Assembly (NCBI RefSeq): GCF_000379465.1 | Contig: NZ_KB905395.1 | Coordinates: 20,272 to 84,271, forward strand | Length of the DNA: 64,000 bases | Direction: 5' to 3' | Source: Sciscionella marina DSM 45152 | GTDB lineage: Bacteria > Actinomycetota > Actinomycetes > Mycobacteriales > Pseudonocardiaceae | Part shown: positions 1 through 8,506 of the stretch, piece after piece | How positions within the stretch are numbered: the stretch's first letter is position 1 | Layout of the letters: each line of letters begins with the position of its first letter | Translations under genes and position numbers: made by a program | Notes under the pieces: generated by a model | Seen by the model: the letters and a program-made list of their open reading frames with translations, nothing else | What the model was told of the DNA's origin: nothing | Databases searched by the model: none

Positions 1-2
1 GC

Positions 3-410
3 CGGCACAGCGAAGCCCAATCCTGGCTATCCCTGCTCCGCGACCGGCAACACAACCGGGCCACGCCACACCTGTGGCGAACAGGTGGGCCAGCCCTCGT
101 GCGCGCCCTCGAAACACACGCGCCACACCTGCTGCTCACCGAGACCGATCGCGTCCCCGAGGCCCTGATCGTGATCGCCGTTCACGACCACGCGCCCGAC
201 AAGCCGTTCGACCTGTTCGACGAAATCCAGGCCTACGCCGGAATCTGGGACGAGCACGCGATCGAAAACACCCTGCACTCCGCCATCGCAGGCGGCCTCG
301 TCTGCCTGCAACCAGAACTGGGCGCACTCCAGCTCACCGAGACCGGGCAACGGCGATACCAGAACCTCCTCGACACCATCCGCAACACACCACCGAACCC
401 AGACGGCTGA
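3..410 (+). CDS. Partial hypothetical protein, 5' end outside window
   Basis: The frame is open from the first bases of the window to a TGA at 408-410, so the gene begins upstream. An internal GTG at 99 could give a 103-residue product, but coding-like sequence continues above it (a Trp-, Arg- and Leu-rich stretch ending near that GTG). The visible part is mostly helical with a compact C-terminal segment resembling a winged-helix half (TETG then QRRYQ). I do not recognise the family. It precedes the GntR regulator by about 60 bases on the same strand, so the two may be co-transcribed. Confidence 0.5.
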   Translation, partial: RHSEAQSWLSLLRDRQHNRATPHLWRTGGPALVRALETHAPHLLLTETDRVPEALIVIAVHDHAPDKPFDLFDEIQAYAGIWDEHAIENTLHSAIAGGLVCLQPELGALQLTETGQRRYQNLLDTIRNTPPNPDG

Positions 411-471
411 AACCCAACCGAGCCCCGACCGACATCGCACTACCCACGCAAAGGCAAGGAACCCAGCCCTC

Positions 472-1272
472 ATGACCGACTCGACCACCACCGCCCCCGC
501 ACACCCTTACCAGCGCTTGGCTGACGAGCTGCGCGAACAGATCCTCAAAGGCCACTTCGAACCCGGGCAAGTACTACCCAACGGCCGCGAACTCGCCGCC
601 GAACACGGACTGTCGAGAGCACCAGTTCTTCGCGCTATGCAGCTACTGCGCGACGAAGGACTAGTGCACCTCGAACACGGTTGTCCCGCGCGCGTCAAAC
701 TTCAACCAGAAATCCATCGCCTTGCGCGAACCGCGATCCCCACCCCCTGCCAGGACCCGGGTACGCGAAACCCCCTCGGCGAATCCGAACAACCGGAATC
801 ACACGTTTCACCGACGGTACGGATCCGATTCCAGCTCGCCGGAGAACGCTTCGCCGAGATCCTGGGCATCGATCCCGACGCCGAAATCACCGTGCGCGAA
901 CACCTCCAACGCCCCGGCAAGCACGCGATCCTGCACACCACCTCCCGGCTACCACGCGACCTCACCCAGAACACACCCATAGAACGCACCAACAGCACAC
1001 CCGACCAGCTCTACCCCCAACTCGAAGCAGCAGGCCACACCATCACCCACTACACCGAAGAAGTCGGCGCACGCATGCCAACCCCAGACGAACTCGCCCG
1101 ATTAGGCACCACCAACGGAATACCCGTCCTCACCACCACACGCATCACCCACTCAACAACCCGGATCCTCGAAGTCAACGAGTCAACCATGTTCGCCGAC
1201 CGATTCCGACTCACCTACACCTGGCCCAACCACACAAATCACCAAACAACCGAACCGCGCCCGCACATCTGA
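472..1272 (+). CDS. GntR-family transcriptional regulator with UTRA ligand domain
   Basis: A 266-residue DNA-binding regulator. Residues about 12-75 form the GntR winged helix: YQRLADELREQI, then PGQVLPNGRELAAEHGLSR and a recognition helix, ending with the wing around GLVHLEHG. Residues about 115-255 resemble a UTRA effector domain (ITVREH, then a late segment with LEVNESTMFADRFRLTY), the arrangement of the HutC/KorSA type. KorSA-like GntR proteins commonly repress replication or transfer genes on actinobacterial mobile elements, so that role is a reasonable inference here. The start is the ATG at 472, preceded by an AAGGAA about 10 bases upstream. A short gap separates it from the partial gene before it. 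Confidence 0.9.
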   Translation: MTDSTTTAPAHPYQRLADELREQILKGHFEPGQVLPNGRELAAEHGLSRAPVLRAMQLLRDEGLVHLEHGCPARVKLQPEIHRLARTAIPTPCQDPGTRNPLGESEQPESHVSPTVRIRFQLAGERFAEILGIDPDAEITVREHLQRPGKHAILHTTSRLPRDLTQNTPIERTNSTPDQLYPQLEAAGHTITHYTEEVGARMPTPDELARLGTTNGIPVLTTTRITHSTTRILEVNESTMFADRFRLTYTWPNHTNHQTTEPRPHI

Positions 1273-1709
1273 CCCCTCCACGATCCTGCGAACGATTCAG
1301 TGCTATTCCCGTTTTTTCACGCTGATCCCTCCCCGCGAGGCACCGCGCACGTCGATAACGAGCACAAAACTCCGCCGTCGACTGATCGACGGCGGAGCCG
1401 GGATCGGCGATCTCCTGGGGGAGGTAGAGATCCAGCCGATCCCGTTCCACGGTACGAACTCGACACAGTCTTAGGCACCAATCGCGCCGATTTCACCCGT
1501 TTGTCGCAGCGCAGCGACCCCAGAAAACTCTCCAAACCCTCTTGACCAACCAGGTCGACGGCAAGCCTCGGGGTGTTACCGTTGAACCGGACCATCACCG
1601 CCCGAGCACTGGTCGCGCGCCAGCCGCGTGCTACCAAGGACGCTCGTATCCGCGGTGCCCCGCGGATACGATTTCTTCAAGGCGAGGAGTAAACCACGAG
1701 GGGGATTGC
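1273..1709. other. Intergenic region with one strong hairpin
   Basis: This 437-base stretch has no well-supported gene. Short frames exist on both strands, but none shows a ribosome site and recognisable protein-like sequence. A minus-strand frame from about 1593 gives some plausible residues before it breaks down. The main structure is the perfect hairpin at 1370-1397. The end of the stretch holds the ribosome binding site of the lipoprotein gene. Confidence 0.4.
1370..1397. terminator. Perfect 12-bp hairpin, probable terminator
   Basis: CTCCGCCGTCGA and its exact reverse complement flank a 4-base loop (CTGA). On the minus strand the stem is followed by TTTT, so it best fits leftward termination. 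It may also end transcription from the GntR gene about 100 bases upstream. Confidence 0.6.
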
Positions 1710-2192
1710 ATGATCGGCAATAATCGGAGGCTGCATCGAATGCTGCTGGGGGTACCGGTGGGCGCCGCGGCGATACTGTTCGGCGCGTCCTTGACCGGAT
1801 GCGCCCTGACTCATTCCCACACTCGTTCGGGCTTGTACGCCTCGACGTGCCAGGATGAGCGAACCCACGTGCGCGTCGACTATCGACAGTGCCTAAACCG
1901 GGATCCCGCGCTGCACTTCGTGTTCTGGCGACCCGGTGATCACTATCCTGCCATCGGCGAGCCAAGCCACAACCCCCTCGCCGCGGTCCCAACTGACCAA
2001 ATCGGCTACACCATCACCACACCCGGATCCGGTACAGCACCACAACCCGACCGCAACGACTCCGACTCCGGCAGCTACACCGGAGGCGGATACTCCGGTG
2101 GCTCCGGTGACGAGGAAGGCGGTTCTGGCGGCGAGGAAGGCGGCTCCGGAAGCGAAGGCGGTGGCTCCAGCGGCGGTGGCGGTGGCGAATAG
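1710..2192 (+). CDS. Putative lipoprotein with glycine/glutamate-rich tail
   Basis: A 160-residue protein with a basic N-terminus, a hydrophobic stretch (about residues 12-28) and a lipobox LTGC with the lipidated cysteine near residue 31. It is therefore expected to be anchored on the outer face of the membrane. The middle holds two further cysteines (STCQDE and YRQCLN) that could pair. The last 50 residues are low-complexity Gly/Ser/Glu repeats, which suggests a surface-exposed linker. The ATG at 1710 is chosen because a GAGGGGG sits 5 bases upstream. The frame extends further upstream, but that part is not protein-like. The family is unknown. Confidence 0.7.
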   Translation: MIGNNRRLHRMLLGVPVGAAAILFGASLTGCALTHSHTRSGLYASTCQDERTHVRVDYRQCLNRDPALHFVFWRPGDHYPAIGEPSHNPLAAVPTDQIGYTITTPGSGTAPQPDRNDSDSGSYTGGGYSGGSGDEEGGSGGEEGGSGSEGGGSSGGGGGE

Positions 2193-2476
2193 GCACATCG
2201 ACGTGGAAGTGCTGGTGCCCCAGGCGGTCAGCGCGAGGCAGCGCCACAGGTAGTTCGCATCCCGACAGGTGCCCGCCCGCGGTCATGACGGAGCTCTCGA
2301 CCGCCACCACGACGCACATGCGGCGCCGAGGTCTTTCCGCGGTACCTGCACGAACAGATCATCACGGATCCGGACACCTGGCAGGACCGTCGCGCCGAGG
2401 CACGTACATCATGCCCGAGCCCCGTCACCATCCCTTTTCCAACGGCAGGGAACCCGCGCTCGAACAAGCACGTCGG

Positions 2477-3085
2477 TTACCGAACCCCCACAGCCACCGG
2501 GACTTGTCGAAGGGCCGCGAGCTGGGGCATGCTCGCCGCGGCCGGGCCGTGGACATGGTGTGACGCGAACACCGCGACTAGAACCGCTGCTGGACCGGTA
2601 AGGCGCAGCGGGGTGGTGTTGGCGAACGACAAGGTCACCTGCGAGCAACCGAGGTTGGGGTCGACCCCGGTGGTAGCCGCGTAGTCGAACCGCAATGCCG
2701 TTCCCCACGCGTCGCAGTACAAGCGGCGGTCGGTGATGGTGACCATCGCGCCAACGGGGTCCTCCCAGTAGGGCTGCGACATCTTGCGGGCGCGGCGCCG
2801 TCCGAGCATCCCGGCGGCCATGGAGCCGAGCAAAGCACCAGTCACGAACTGCGGCGATCCGACCACTAATCGTCCCGGCTGGTGGTAGTGCACCGGGTTC
2901 GGAACGATCAGGCGACTGTAGTCGATGTCCTGGATCATCAAGTTCCCAAACGCGACCTCGCCAGGATCCATGGTGAACGACGACCACGTCGTGTCAGGGC
3001 GAATCCCCGCGGACAGCTGGGCGTGCGCGCGGGCCGCTTGCTGCCACCACCGCGCGGTATGGGCTGTTCGGGCTTGCCGATTCAT
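2477..3085 (-). CDS. Hypothetical protein with a short hydrophobic segment
   Basis: A 202-residue protein that I cannot assign. The N-terminal third is helical and amphipathic (RWWQQAARAHAQL). A Gly/Ala-rich segment around residues 80-95 (TGALLGSMAAGMLG) is followed by a basic patch RRRARK. The C-terminal half looks like a beta-rich domain (VTITDRRLYC, LRFDYA, VTLSF), resembling the PH-like lipid- or protein-binding domains of many actinobacterial hypotheticals. It is transcribed divergently from the putative replication initiator at 3347, and the 260 bases between them should hold both promoters. Confidence 0.6.
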   Translation of the reverse strand: MNRQARTAHTARWWQQAARAHAQLSAGIRPDTTWSSFTMDPGEVAFGNLMIQDIDYSRLIVPNPVHYHQPGRLVVGSPQFVTGALLGSMAAGMLGRRRARKMSQPYWEDPVGAMVTITDRRLYCDAWGTALRFDYAATTGVDPNLGCSQVTLSFANTTPLRLTGPAAVLVAVFASHHVHGPAAASMPQLAALRQVPVAVGVR

Positions 3086-3346
3086 CGGAACCCCCTGTTC
3101 CGGAATGAGACTGGGTAAACGTCATGATAGCCGGACGGGCGGGCGTCGTGGGGTGCCGCGCACGAGGTTCACACAGGGGTATGAGCGACCGGCCATCATG
3201 GTCTGTTACGTCCATATTATCCGATTTCGCTGAGGTTCGAGTCCTGTGTTGTCGACGTTGCTGGCGTCGACGTGTCAAGATGGGGCTGGCTGCGGAACCG
3301 ATGTCAGCGGGCGCTGACCGGCGTCACGTGCTGCCGCAGCTGGGGG

Positions 3347-4189
3347 ATGAGGGTCATCAGTATCAAGGCCATGAACTGGGTTTGGGAGAATTCACCGACG
3401 TCTGGCACCGAACTTCTGCTACTGCTCGCGATCGCTGATTGTGCTGACGACTATGGAAGAAATGCGTTTCCCTCGCGAACGACATTGGCTCGGAAACTGC
3501 GAATGAATCCCAGTACCGTCCGCAGACTGGTCAGAAAACTGGAGAACGCCGGGCAGCTGAGGGTCGAACGCAGCGTCGGCCGACACCAGACGAACTCGTA
3601 CAGCCTGGTCTTGCACACCGCCCAGGCTCCTGTGGAAAATCCTGTGGATAAATCGCCGGAAAATGGGGCAGGTTGCCCCGGGGCGATCTGCCCCCCAGGG
3701 CAATCTGCCCCATCAGGGGAGGCAACTGGGACCGAAAAAGGGGGCGCAGCTGTGCCCCCCAGAACCACCAGAACCGTCCTAGGTGGTGGAGGCGCGCGCG
3801 AACCGACGGTTCACGACATCACGTCCCCGGCCCCTGGAGATCCGATCGCCGACGCCGTCCTGGACGGACTCGGTTCAGCGTGGCACCTGACCCCAGCTCA
3901 GCGTTCCCGATTGCGTCCGCGTATCCTCGACGCGTTATTGAATGGTTGGTCCATCCCGAATCTCATCTCCTATTTGTCCGCCAACCCCCGTGGCGTGCAT
4001 TCACCATTCGCGGTCTTATCCAAAAGAATTGAAGATTTGCCGCCGAATCGGCCGCGAAAACAAGCTGGTAGCCGAAAGCCCGCGTGGTGTGGCGTTTGCG
4101 ACGAACACACGCGTCACGAGGAAACCGCAGCTGGTCTCCGCCGCTGCCCACGCTGCCATCCCCACAGAACCATCACCGAGCCCATATGA
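3347..4189 (+). CDS. HTH and zinc-ribbon protein, probable replication initiator
   Basis: A 280-residue protein. Residues about 8-80 form a helix-turn-helix of the HTH_36 type: KAMNWVWE, then LLLLAIADCADDYG, and TLARKLRMNPSTVRRLVRKLE as the DNA-reading part. A linker of about 60 residues rich in Gly, Pro, Ala and Cys follows. The C-terminus carries a CxxC...CxxC zinc-ribbon (WCGVC and RCPRC). Such proteins are common on actinobacterial plasmids and phages and are often replication initiators or O-like proteins. The linker DNA contains palindromic repeats and DnaA-box-like sites, which strengthens that view. The start at 3347 is chosen because conserved-looking sequence begins at SIKAMNWVWE; the ATG at 3371 is an alternative. 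Function is inferred. Confidence 0.7.
   Translation: MRVISIKAMNWVWENSPTSGTELLLLLAIADCADDYGRNAFPSRTTLARKLRMNPSTVRRLVRKLENAGQLRVERSVGRHQTNSYSLVLHTAQAPVENPVDKSPENGAGCPGAICPPGQSAPSGEATGTEKGGAAVPPRTTRTVLGGGGAREPTVHDITSPAPGDPIADAVLDGLGSAWHLTPAQRSRLRPRILDALLNGWSIPNLISYLSANPRGVHSPFAVLSKRIEDLPPNRPRKQAGSRKPAWCGVCDEHTRHEETAAGLRRCPRCHPHRTITEPI
3631..3711 (+). other. Candidate replication origin: DnaA-box-like sites plus three tandem palindromes inside the initiator gene
   Basis: TGTGGATAA (3643-3651) is an exact DnaA-box match in reverse orientation, and TGTGGAAAA (3631-3639) is one base off. Next come three palindromes in tandem: GGGGCA-GGT-TGCCCC (3665-3679), GGGGC-GATCT-GCCCC (3680-3694) and GGGCA-ATC-TGCCCC (3698-3711). 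They lie in frame inside the linker of the HTH/zinc-ribbon gene. The arrangement is like the iterons inside lambda O. That it is the origin is inference. Confidence 0.45.
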
Positions 4190-4267
4190 GGCGGCCAGGC
4201 CCACGACGCCGCGCGACTTGCGAGTGCGCTGGAATTCTGCCTGGCCAGCACGCCGCGAACGGCATTC

Positions 4268-4816
4268 GTGAACTGCCGCCCAGATCGTGCGATTGACGTC
4301 TTCCGGCGACGCACCGACGCGGCGACCGCCCCGCAGCGCATCGACCACGGCGGTACCGCCTCGCTCGGGGTCGTCGACATCCCCACGACGCGCTCGACCG
4401 CGTCCTGGGTATCCGGCAGCCTCCTGGCCAGGGCGACGGCCCTGGCCAACGAGAACATCAAGACCCTCAAACGCCGCCTCGCCGAGCCCGTCACCCGCCC
4501 GCAGACCTGCCCCGTGCGCTCCTCGCACACCCGGCACACCTGGAAGAACACCTTCGGCATCACCGAGGGCCGCGCGTTTCGCTCCATCGAACGCCGGGGC
4601 CACCTCGGTACCGGGATCTCCGGAGAATACATCGGCGCCGCGATCACCCGCGCCGGCGAACGTGCCGGGCTGGCCACCGAGGCCCGCCGCGCCGGGCACG
4701 ATCCCGTCGCCATCGGCCGCCAGGGCGGCTGGTCCGACGGATCGGCGGCCTTACTCGGCGACATGCAGATCGCGGACCGTTGGGACGACAACGCCCTCGA
4801 AGACATCGGCCTCTAA
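4268..4816 (+). pseudogene. Tyrosine recombinase (integrase) relic
   Basis: The C-terminal 100 residues match the end of a phage- or plasmid-type tyrosine integrase: PQTCPVRS, GRAFRSIERRGHLG, ITRAGERAGL, ATEARRAGHDPVAIGRQGGW and a tail with RWDDNALEDIGL. Two catalytic elements are missing. The helix carrying His-x-x-Arg, which should lie between RAGERAGL and ATEARRAG, is deleted. The nucleophile position reads LLGDMQ where relatives have a tyrosine (LLGYMQ). The N-terminal part of the frame is degraded and no clear start exists. This is a dead remnant, perhaps of a former integration module. Confidence 0.65.
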
Positions 4817-4900
4817 CCCGCGTCGATCCACGGATCCCGTTGCCAGGTCCCGGATCCCAAGCGTGTTTTCCCGCACCGGGCGGGGCCGGACGGCATCCTG

Positions 4901-5296
4901 GTGACCATGCCCATCACTCCGCGGATCGACGAGATGCTCACCGAGACGGTGCGGCTGATCGTCGACGCCGAAAAATGCGACCGTGACCAGATGACCTTTC
5001 GCCCCTTCGAGATCTACCGCGGCAACACCCAGATCGGCAGCGGCGATTACACCACCTGCCACACCTGCCGCCTCGTCGAGCTCGGCGAGATCGGCTTCAT
5101 CGAGCCCGAACAGCGCCGCGGACTCGGCACACGAACACTGCTGCGGTTGCGCGCCCTGCTCCCCGGCTACCACTGGATCCTCACCCCGACCAAAGCCGGT
5201 TCGGCCCCGTTCTGGCACCGCATGCAACGCGCCTACCCCGACGAGTACTACGACGGCCGCGACCCGCGCGGGCGCCGCTGCCGCCACATCATCTGA
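4901..5296 (+). CDS. GNAT-fold N-acetyltransferase-like protein
   Basis: A 131-residue protein. The segment EIGFIEPEQRRGLGTRTLLRLRALL carries the acetyl-CoA pyrophosphate-binding signature of GNAT enzymes (Q/R-x-x-G-x-G/A, here QRRGLGT). It is followed by the WILTPTKAGSAPFWHRM strand-helix that closes the fold. It is shorter than a typical GNAT enzyme, and the substrate is unknown. Two cysteines (CHTCR) precede the core. The start is GTG at 4901 or ATG at 4907; neither has a strong ribosome site. A strong hairpin lies about 200 bases downstream. Confidence 0.6.
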   Translation: MTMPITPRIDEMLTETVRLIVDAEKCDRDQMTFRPFEIYRGNTQIGSGDYTTCHTCRLVELGEIGFIEPEQRRGLGTRTLLRLRALLPGYHWILTPTKAGSAPFWHRMQRAYPDEYYDGRDPRGRRCRHII

Positions 5297-5501
5297 CGAG
5301 AACCGATCGGCGAATCCCGACCGGAATGGCGCTCTCGACGAAACACTCCTTGCCCTTCGAGCCGATCGTGAGCTCGGAGGGCAGCGCTACTGGATCCGGC
5401 GCAACGATATTCCTACTCCACTCAGCCAAGGAACAAGCTCCGGTCTCGTCCTCCGTGCCTGACGTTCCGCTTCGGTCGGCAACCGGCGAACACAGGAATA
5501 C

Positions 5502-5538
5502 AACGGGGAGGGCGCCGTGCGCGACGCCCTCCCCGTTT
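5502..5538. terminator. 13-bp perfect hairpin terminator
   Basis: AACGGGGAGGGCG (5502-5514) pairs exactly with 5525-5537 around a 10-base loop, and a short T run follows. It can serve the GNAT-like gene upstream, though 200 bases lie between. The A/T ends make it plausible in both directions. Confidence 0.65.
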
Positions 5539-6000
5539 ACTCCACACAACACCGTCACCTCACGGCTCTGGCACCGTCAGGTTAGCGTATTCGGGATGCA
5601 TCACTCACAGGCTCAGCCAGTTTCTCCAGCCCCAGCCGGTGATTGAGGCACCCTGCAGCATCTGCGGAGACGAGAGGCGGACAGATGCAGGGAACGGTCG
5701 GTCCGTCCTCTTCCACATCCCTGGAACCTGATCGCGGCCTCCCGTAGCAGATTTCTCAAGAACCCGCCGAGGGTGTGTGTCAACGCGACGATGATGCACT
5801 GGTTGACGCCAGGAACTGCATCATCGTCGGCGAGCCCGACGTGGACGTGCCATACCGCCGCGCTCCGCTAGTCAGCTCGTCAGGTCCTTCCGTTACGAGC
5901 GCACGACCGTCTCGACACCGTCCGATGGTTCGCCCGACCGTCACGCCAATCCGGTGCTCAGTAGGTAGTTGCAATGGAGCGTTCGCAGCAGATCTATTTG
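5539..6000. other. No recognisable gene
   Basis: Short frames occur on both strands, but none has a ribosome site, family resemblance or sustained GC-rich third positions. The stretch ends at the duplicated leader beginning at 6001. Confidence 0.4.
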
Positions 6001-6150
6001 GTACCCCACGGGCCGGTTCTTGACTACTAGTGTTCTTGGTATCGGCGGTCGCGATTCATCATCCGAATTAGCCGAGTCCATAGCAGTCGCGAACAAAACG
6101 GAAATGGATTGTGCACGTGGTCAATCGAGCCCTTTTCAGTTGAACGACGT
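6001..6150 (+). repeat. Diverged copy 1 of a leader plus gene-start duplication
   Basis: This block resembles 7829-7975. Shared pieces are GTACCCCACGG at the left end, CTACTAG-N-GTTCTT-N-G-N2-TCGGC, AGCCGAGTC and the TTGTGCA-N-GTGG start region. In this copy the frame that corresponds to the 177-residue gene opens at a GTG and stops after about ten codons (CTTTTCAGTTGA), so it is a decayed paralogue start. The common upstream part probably includes a promoter. Confidence 0.5.
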
Positions 6151-6200
6151 TTCCAAGTCCAGACTCAAACATCACTCCGACTCTTTGGGAGGCACCAACA

Positions 6201-6486
6201 CATGTGCAAGTTCAGCGAACAGCGCCAGTCCAACTATACCGGACCGGGCGACCGAATAACGGTTACTCCATTCCATGAGCCGCATGACAAACTGGAGAAG
6301 ATGCGCGAAATCGTACGGCGTTGGCCTATCGGTGAACCTGACTCCGATGGCTGGCAGCGTTACACCGAGCTCAATTCGTGCCATCGGGCGGGTAAGGGCT
6401 ATGTGGCCATACTGCTGACGGTTCAGATCGAGCACCGCTGGCCCGTCCATGCCGTGCGCTACGGCGTAAGCCTGTTTACGCGCTAG
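6201..6486 (+). CDS. Small hypothetical protein
   Basis: A 94-residue frame beginning MCKFSEQRQ, with a helical middle (LEKMREIVRRWP) and a C-terminal strand-like part (GYVAILLTVQIEHRWPVHAVRYG). Its third-position GC is clearly higher than that of the 122-residue antisense frame (6172-6540), so I prefer this strand. No family is recognised and the ribosome site is weak. It lies just downstream of the decayed leader copy and may be residual. Confidence 0.35.
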
Positions 6487-6767
6487 TTCCGCATCAGCAC
6501 CCGAGAAAGAGCGCGCCTCCATCGCGGTACTCTGCTCCAATTCGCCGAAGAAGCAGAGCAGCTGCTCCGGCTGAGGTTTAATGAAGGTGATGATCAGGCA
6601 CGGGCTTTCTTTGACCCAGACCGAACACCGATGGCGTAATCACGCAAATTCATGGTGGCGGGGCCGCGCGGAGTGGCCCTGCCACCTCAAACTCCGATGG
6701 CGATGATGCGCCGATCAGGAGATTACTCACGAATGTTCCGTCCACCTTTTCCTACCCTGGAGGAGTC

Positions 6768-7742
6768 ATGACCTCATCGTCCGTCTACCGTCTGCTGTTG
6801 AGCACCCCCGGTGAAATGCTGGCCGCTTTGCCGCTGTTGCTGGACCACACGCCAGCCGATTCCTTTGTTTTCATTGGTCTCGATGCGCAGCGAGGTCTCG
6901 TTGGCGCGGCGCGGTGCGACACCGACGCATCGCAGGCACGCGAGGCTGTTCGTGGCGCACTGGGAACGCTCATGCGCGAAGGCGCTCGAGCGATTCTGGT
7001 TTTCGTGATACATCCGCTCCGGGAAGACGGCGAACTTCCCTACCGCGACACCGTAGGTGAGACAGCAGAGGACGTCCGGGCGATGGGAATGCAAGTCGTT
7101 GGGGCATTCTGGACACCCCGAGTGCAGCATCGCGCACAGTGGCGCAACTACTTCGACCCGACCGATACCGGGCTGGTAGCCGATCCCTACGCTGCACGGT
7201 TCACCGGACTGTCCGAGACACCGACGACGCTGTCCGCTACCCGAGACGAACTGGCCGCGTCGTACGGCCATGCGGTCGGCGAGCCGGTGCTGCGCGTCCG
7301 GAAACAGCGGATCGAGCGCACGGAGACCGATCCGGCTCTACTGCGTGAGGCGTTCGGGCGGGCCGTGGGTTCCGCGTCCAAGGGCCAGTGGAGCCCAGGC
7401 GAGGTCGAGTTGGTCGCCTTGGCACAAGCGCTCGCGAGTAAGCCCATTCGGGATGCGGCAATCCGATACCTGCTCGACGAACGTGCGGGCGCTGCGGAGC
7501 TGGTTCTCACTTATCTCGTACGGCATCTTCCTGCCCCCTACCGGTGTTCTCCGGCGTTGCTGTTCATGATGTTGGAGGCTTCTCAGCGCAGCGGTCCGCG
7601 TGCGAGCATCCTGTTTGAGATCGCACGTGAGTCAGATCCGGAGAACTCGCTGGTTCAAATATTTCAGCAGATGCCTTTGAACAGTTTCCCTCCCCAGGTG
7701 ATCAGCAAGATGCTGTCGAAACTCACGAAGAAAGAACCGTAG
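6768..7742 (+). CDS. DUF4192 domain protein, intact copy
   Basis: A 324-residue protein matching the actinobacterial DUF4192 family. The N-terminus reads STPGEMLAALPLLLDHTPADSFVFIGL, a family hallmark. An alternating helix/strand core follows (LMREGARAILVFVIHP) and then an all-helical C-terminal region (LVALAQALASKPIRDAAIRYLL). The biochemical role of the family is not established. Many members sit on chromosomes and plasmids of Mycobacteriales. The start ATG at 6768 follows a GGAGGAG six bases upstream. A second, frameshifted DUF4192 gene lies 760 bases downstream with a small gene between them. Confidence 0.85.
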   Translation: MTSSSVYRLLLSTPGEMLAALPLLLDHTPADSFVFIGLDAQRGLVGAARCDTDASQAREAVRGALGTLMREGARAILVFVIHPLREDGELPYRDTVGETAEDVRAMGMQVVGAFWTPRVQHRAQWRNYFDPTDTGLVADPYAARFTGLSETPTTLSATRDELAASYGHAVGEPVLRVRKQRIERTETDPALLREAFGRAVGSASKGQWSPGEVELVALAQALASKPIRDAAIRYLLDERAGAAELVLTYLVRHLPAPYRCSPALLFMMLEASQRSGPRASILFEIARESDPENSLVQIFQQMPLNSFPPQVISKMLSKLTKKEP

Positions 7743-7828
7743 CCCTCGTTTTCGATCAATACGTTCGCGACCGTGGGCCAGTGATGCGCCGCGCCACCGT
7801 GTCGAGGTGCTTTTCGATTGAACTTTCA

Positions 7829-7945
7829 GTACCCCACGGCTTGCATATTACCTACTAGAGTTCTTCGCGTCGGCACTGGAGTTGTTGTTCTAGTCAGCCG
7901 AGTCAACCGTAAGTATGATCAAGTTGGAGTGAATTGTGCAGTGGA
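7829..7945 (+). repeat. Leader repeat copy 2, with probable promoter
   Basis: This is the partner of the block at 6001. It carries the same landmarks in the same order and spacing: GTACCCCACGG, CTACTAGAGTTCTT, TCGGC, AGCCGAGTC. It ends in the ribosome site GTTGGAG and GTG start of the 177-residue gene. CTACTAG resembles an actinobacterial -10 region. This is the functional-looking copy. Confidence 0.5.
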
Positions 7946-8469
7946 ATAATCCTGCCCTCTTTCCGTGTAGCGACCGGGCCGTCGTCGTACCGTCTTCATG
8001 GGATGGCGTGTACTGGCAAGGAAATTCGGACGCACTGGATGCGATTGTGCGCGGTCCGGATCTCATGTTCGCCGAGGCCGATACTGACGGCATCGTTCGG
8101 TTCGATAGCCCTCGACGGATCTGCCATGCCGCGCTTGATCGTGATGGCGGTGCATCGCGTGCATTCGCTGTCATCGACGAGACGTTCCCGTCGGTCTCCG
8201 CGCCGACCTTGGTTACCCGTCCAGGACATAGTCATGCGGGCTCAGCGATCGGACTGTACCGGCCTCTCCGACTCGCGGTGCTGCTGTCCCAGCAGCACCC
8301 CCACCGAGGAGCACGTCCGGTGTGCGCCCCGGTCCGTCCGAATGGATTGGTGTCGTGGGAGCTCGGGGTGCTCCTCGACCACATTGAGCTCACCGACCAG
8401 GACGCGGCCGCGTTGACCGCGTTCGTGGACGCGTTGCATGGCGGCGACAAGTCGATCACAGCCGTCTGA
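7936..8469 (+). CDS. Hypothetical protein between two DUF4192 genes
   Basis: A 177-residue protein starting at a GTG with GGAG seven bases upstream. No family is recognised. It has no signal peptide or membrane segment and looks like a soluble alpha/beta protein. The C-terminal 40 residues are clearly helical (LLDHIELTDQDAAALTAFVDAL). Its position between the intact and broken DUF4192 genes, with 37 bases to the next start, suggests one transcription unit. A decayed duplicate of its first codons lies at about 6110. Confidence 0.6.
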   Translation: MQWNNPALFPCSDRAVVVPSSWDGVYWQGNSDALDAIVRGPDLMFAEADTDGIVRFDSPRRICHAALDRDGGASRAFAVIDETFPSVSAPTLVTRPGHSHAGSAIGLYRPLRLAVLLSQQHPHRGARPVCAPVRPNGLVSWELGVLLDHIELTDQDAAALTAFVDALHGGDKSITAV

Positions 8470-8506
8470 CCGTATTCCGATCATCTGGACCTGAAAGGAC
8501 ATAGCT

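Noticed and set aside
4016..4806. Two long minus-strand frames opposite the integrase relic
   Set aside because: They are low-complexity Arg/Gly/Pro sequences without family resemblance. The plus strand carries recognisable integrase motifs.
5289..5558. An 89-codon minus-strand frame and a 106-codon plus-strand frame in the same place
   Set aside because: Both run through the perfect hairpin at 5502-5538 and show no family resemblance or ribosome site.
6172..6540. A 122-codon minus-strand frame
   Set aside because: Its third codon positions are poorer in GC than those of the opposite frame at 6201-6486, and it has no ribosome site.
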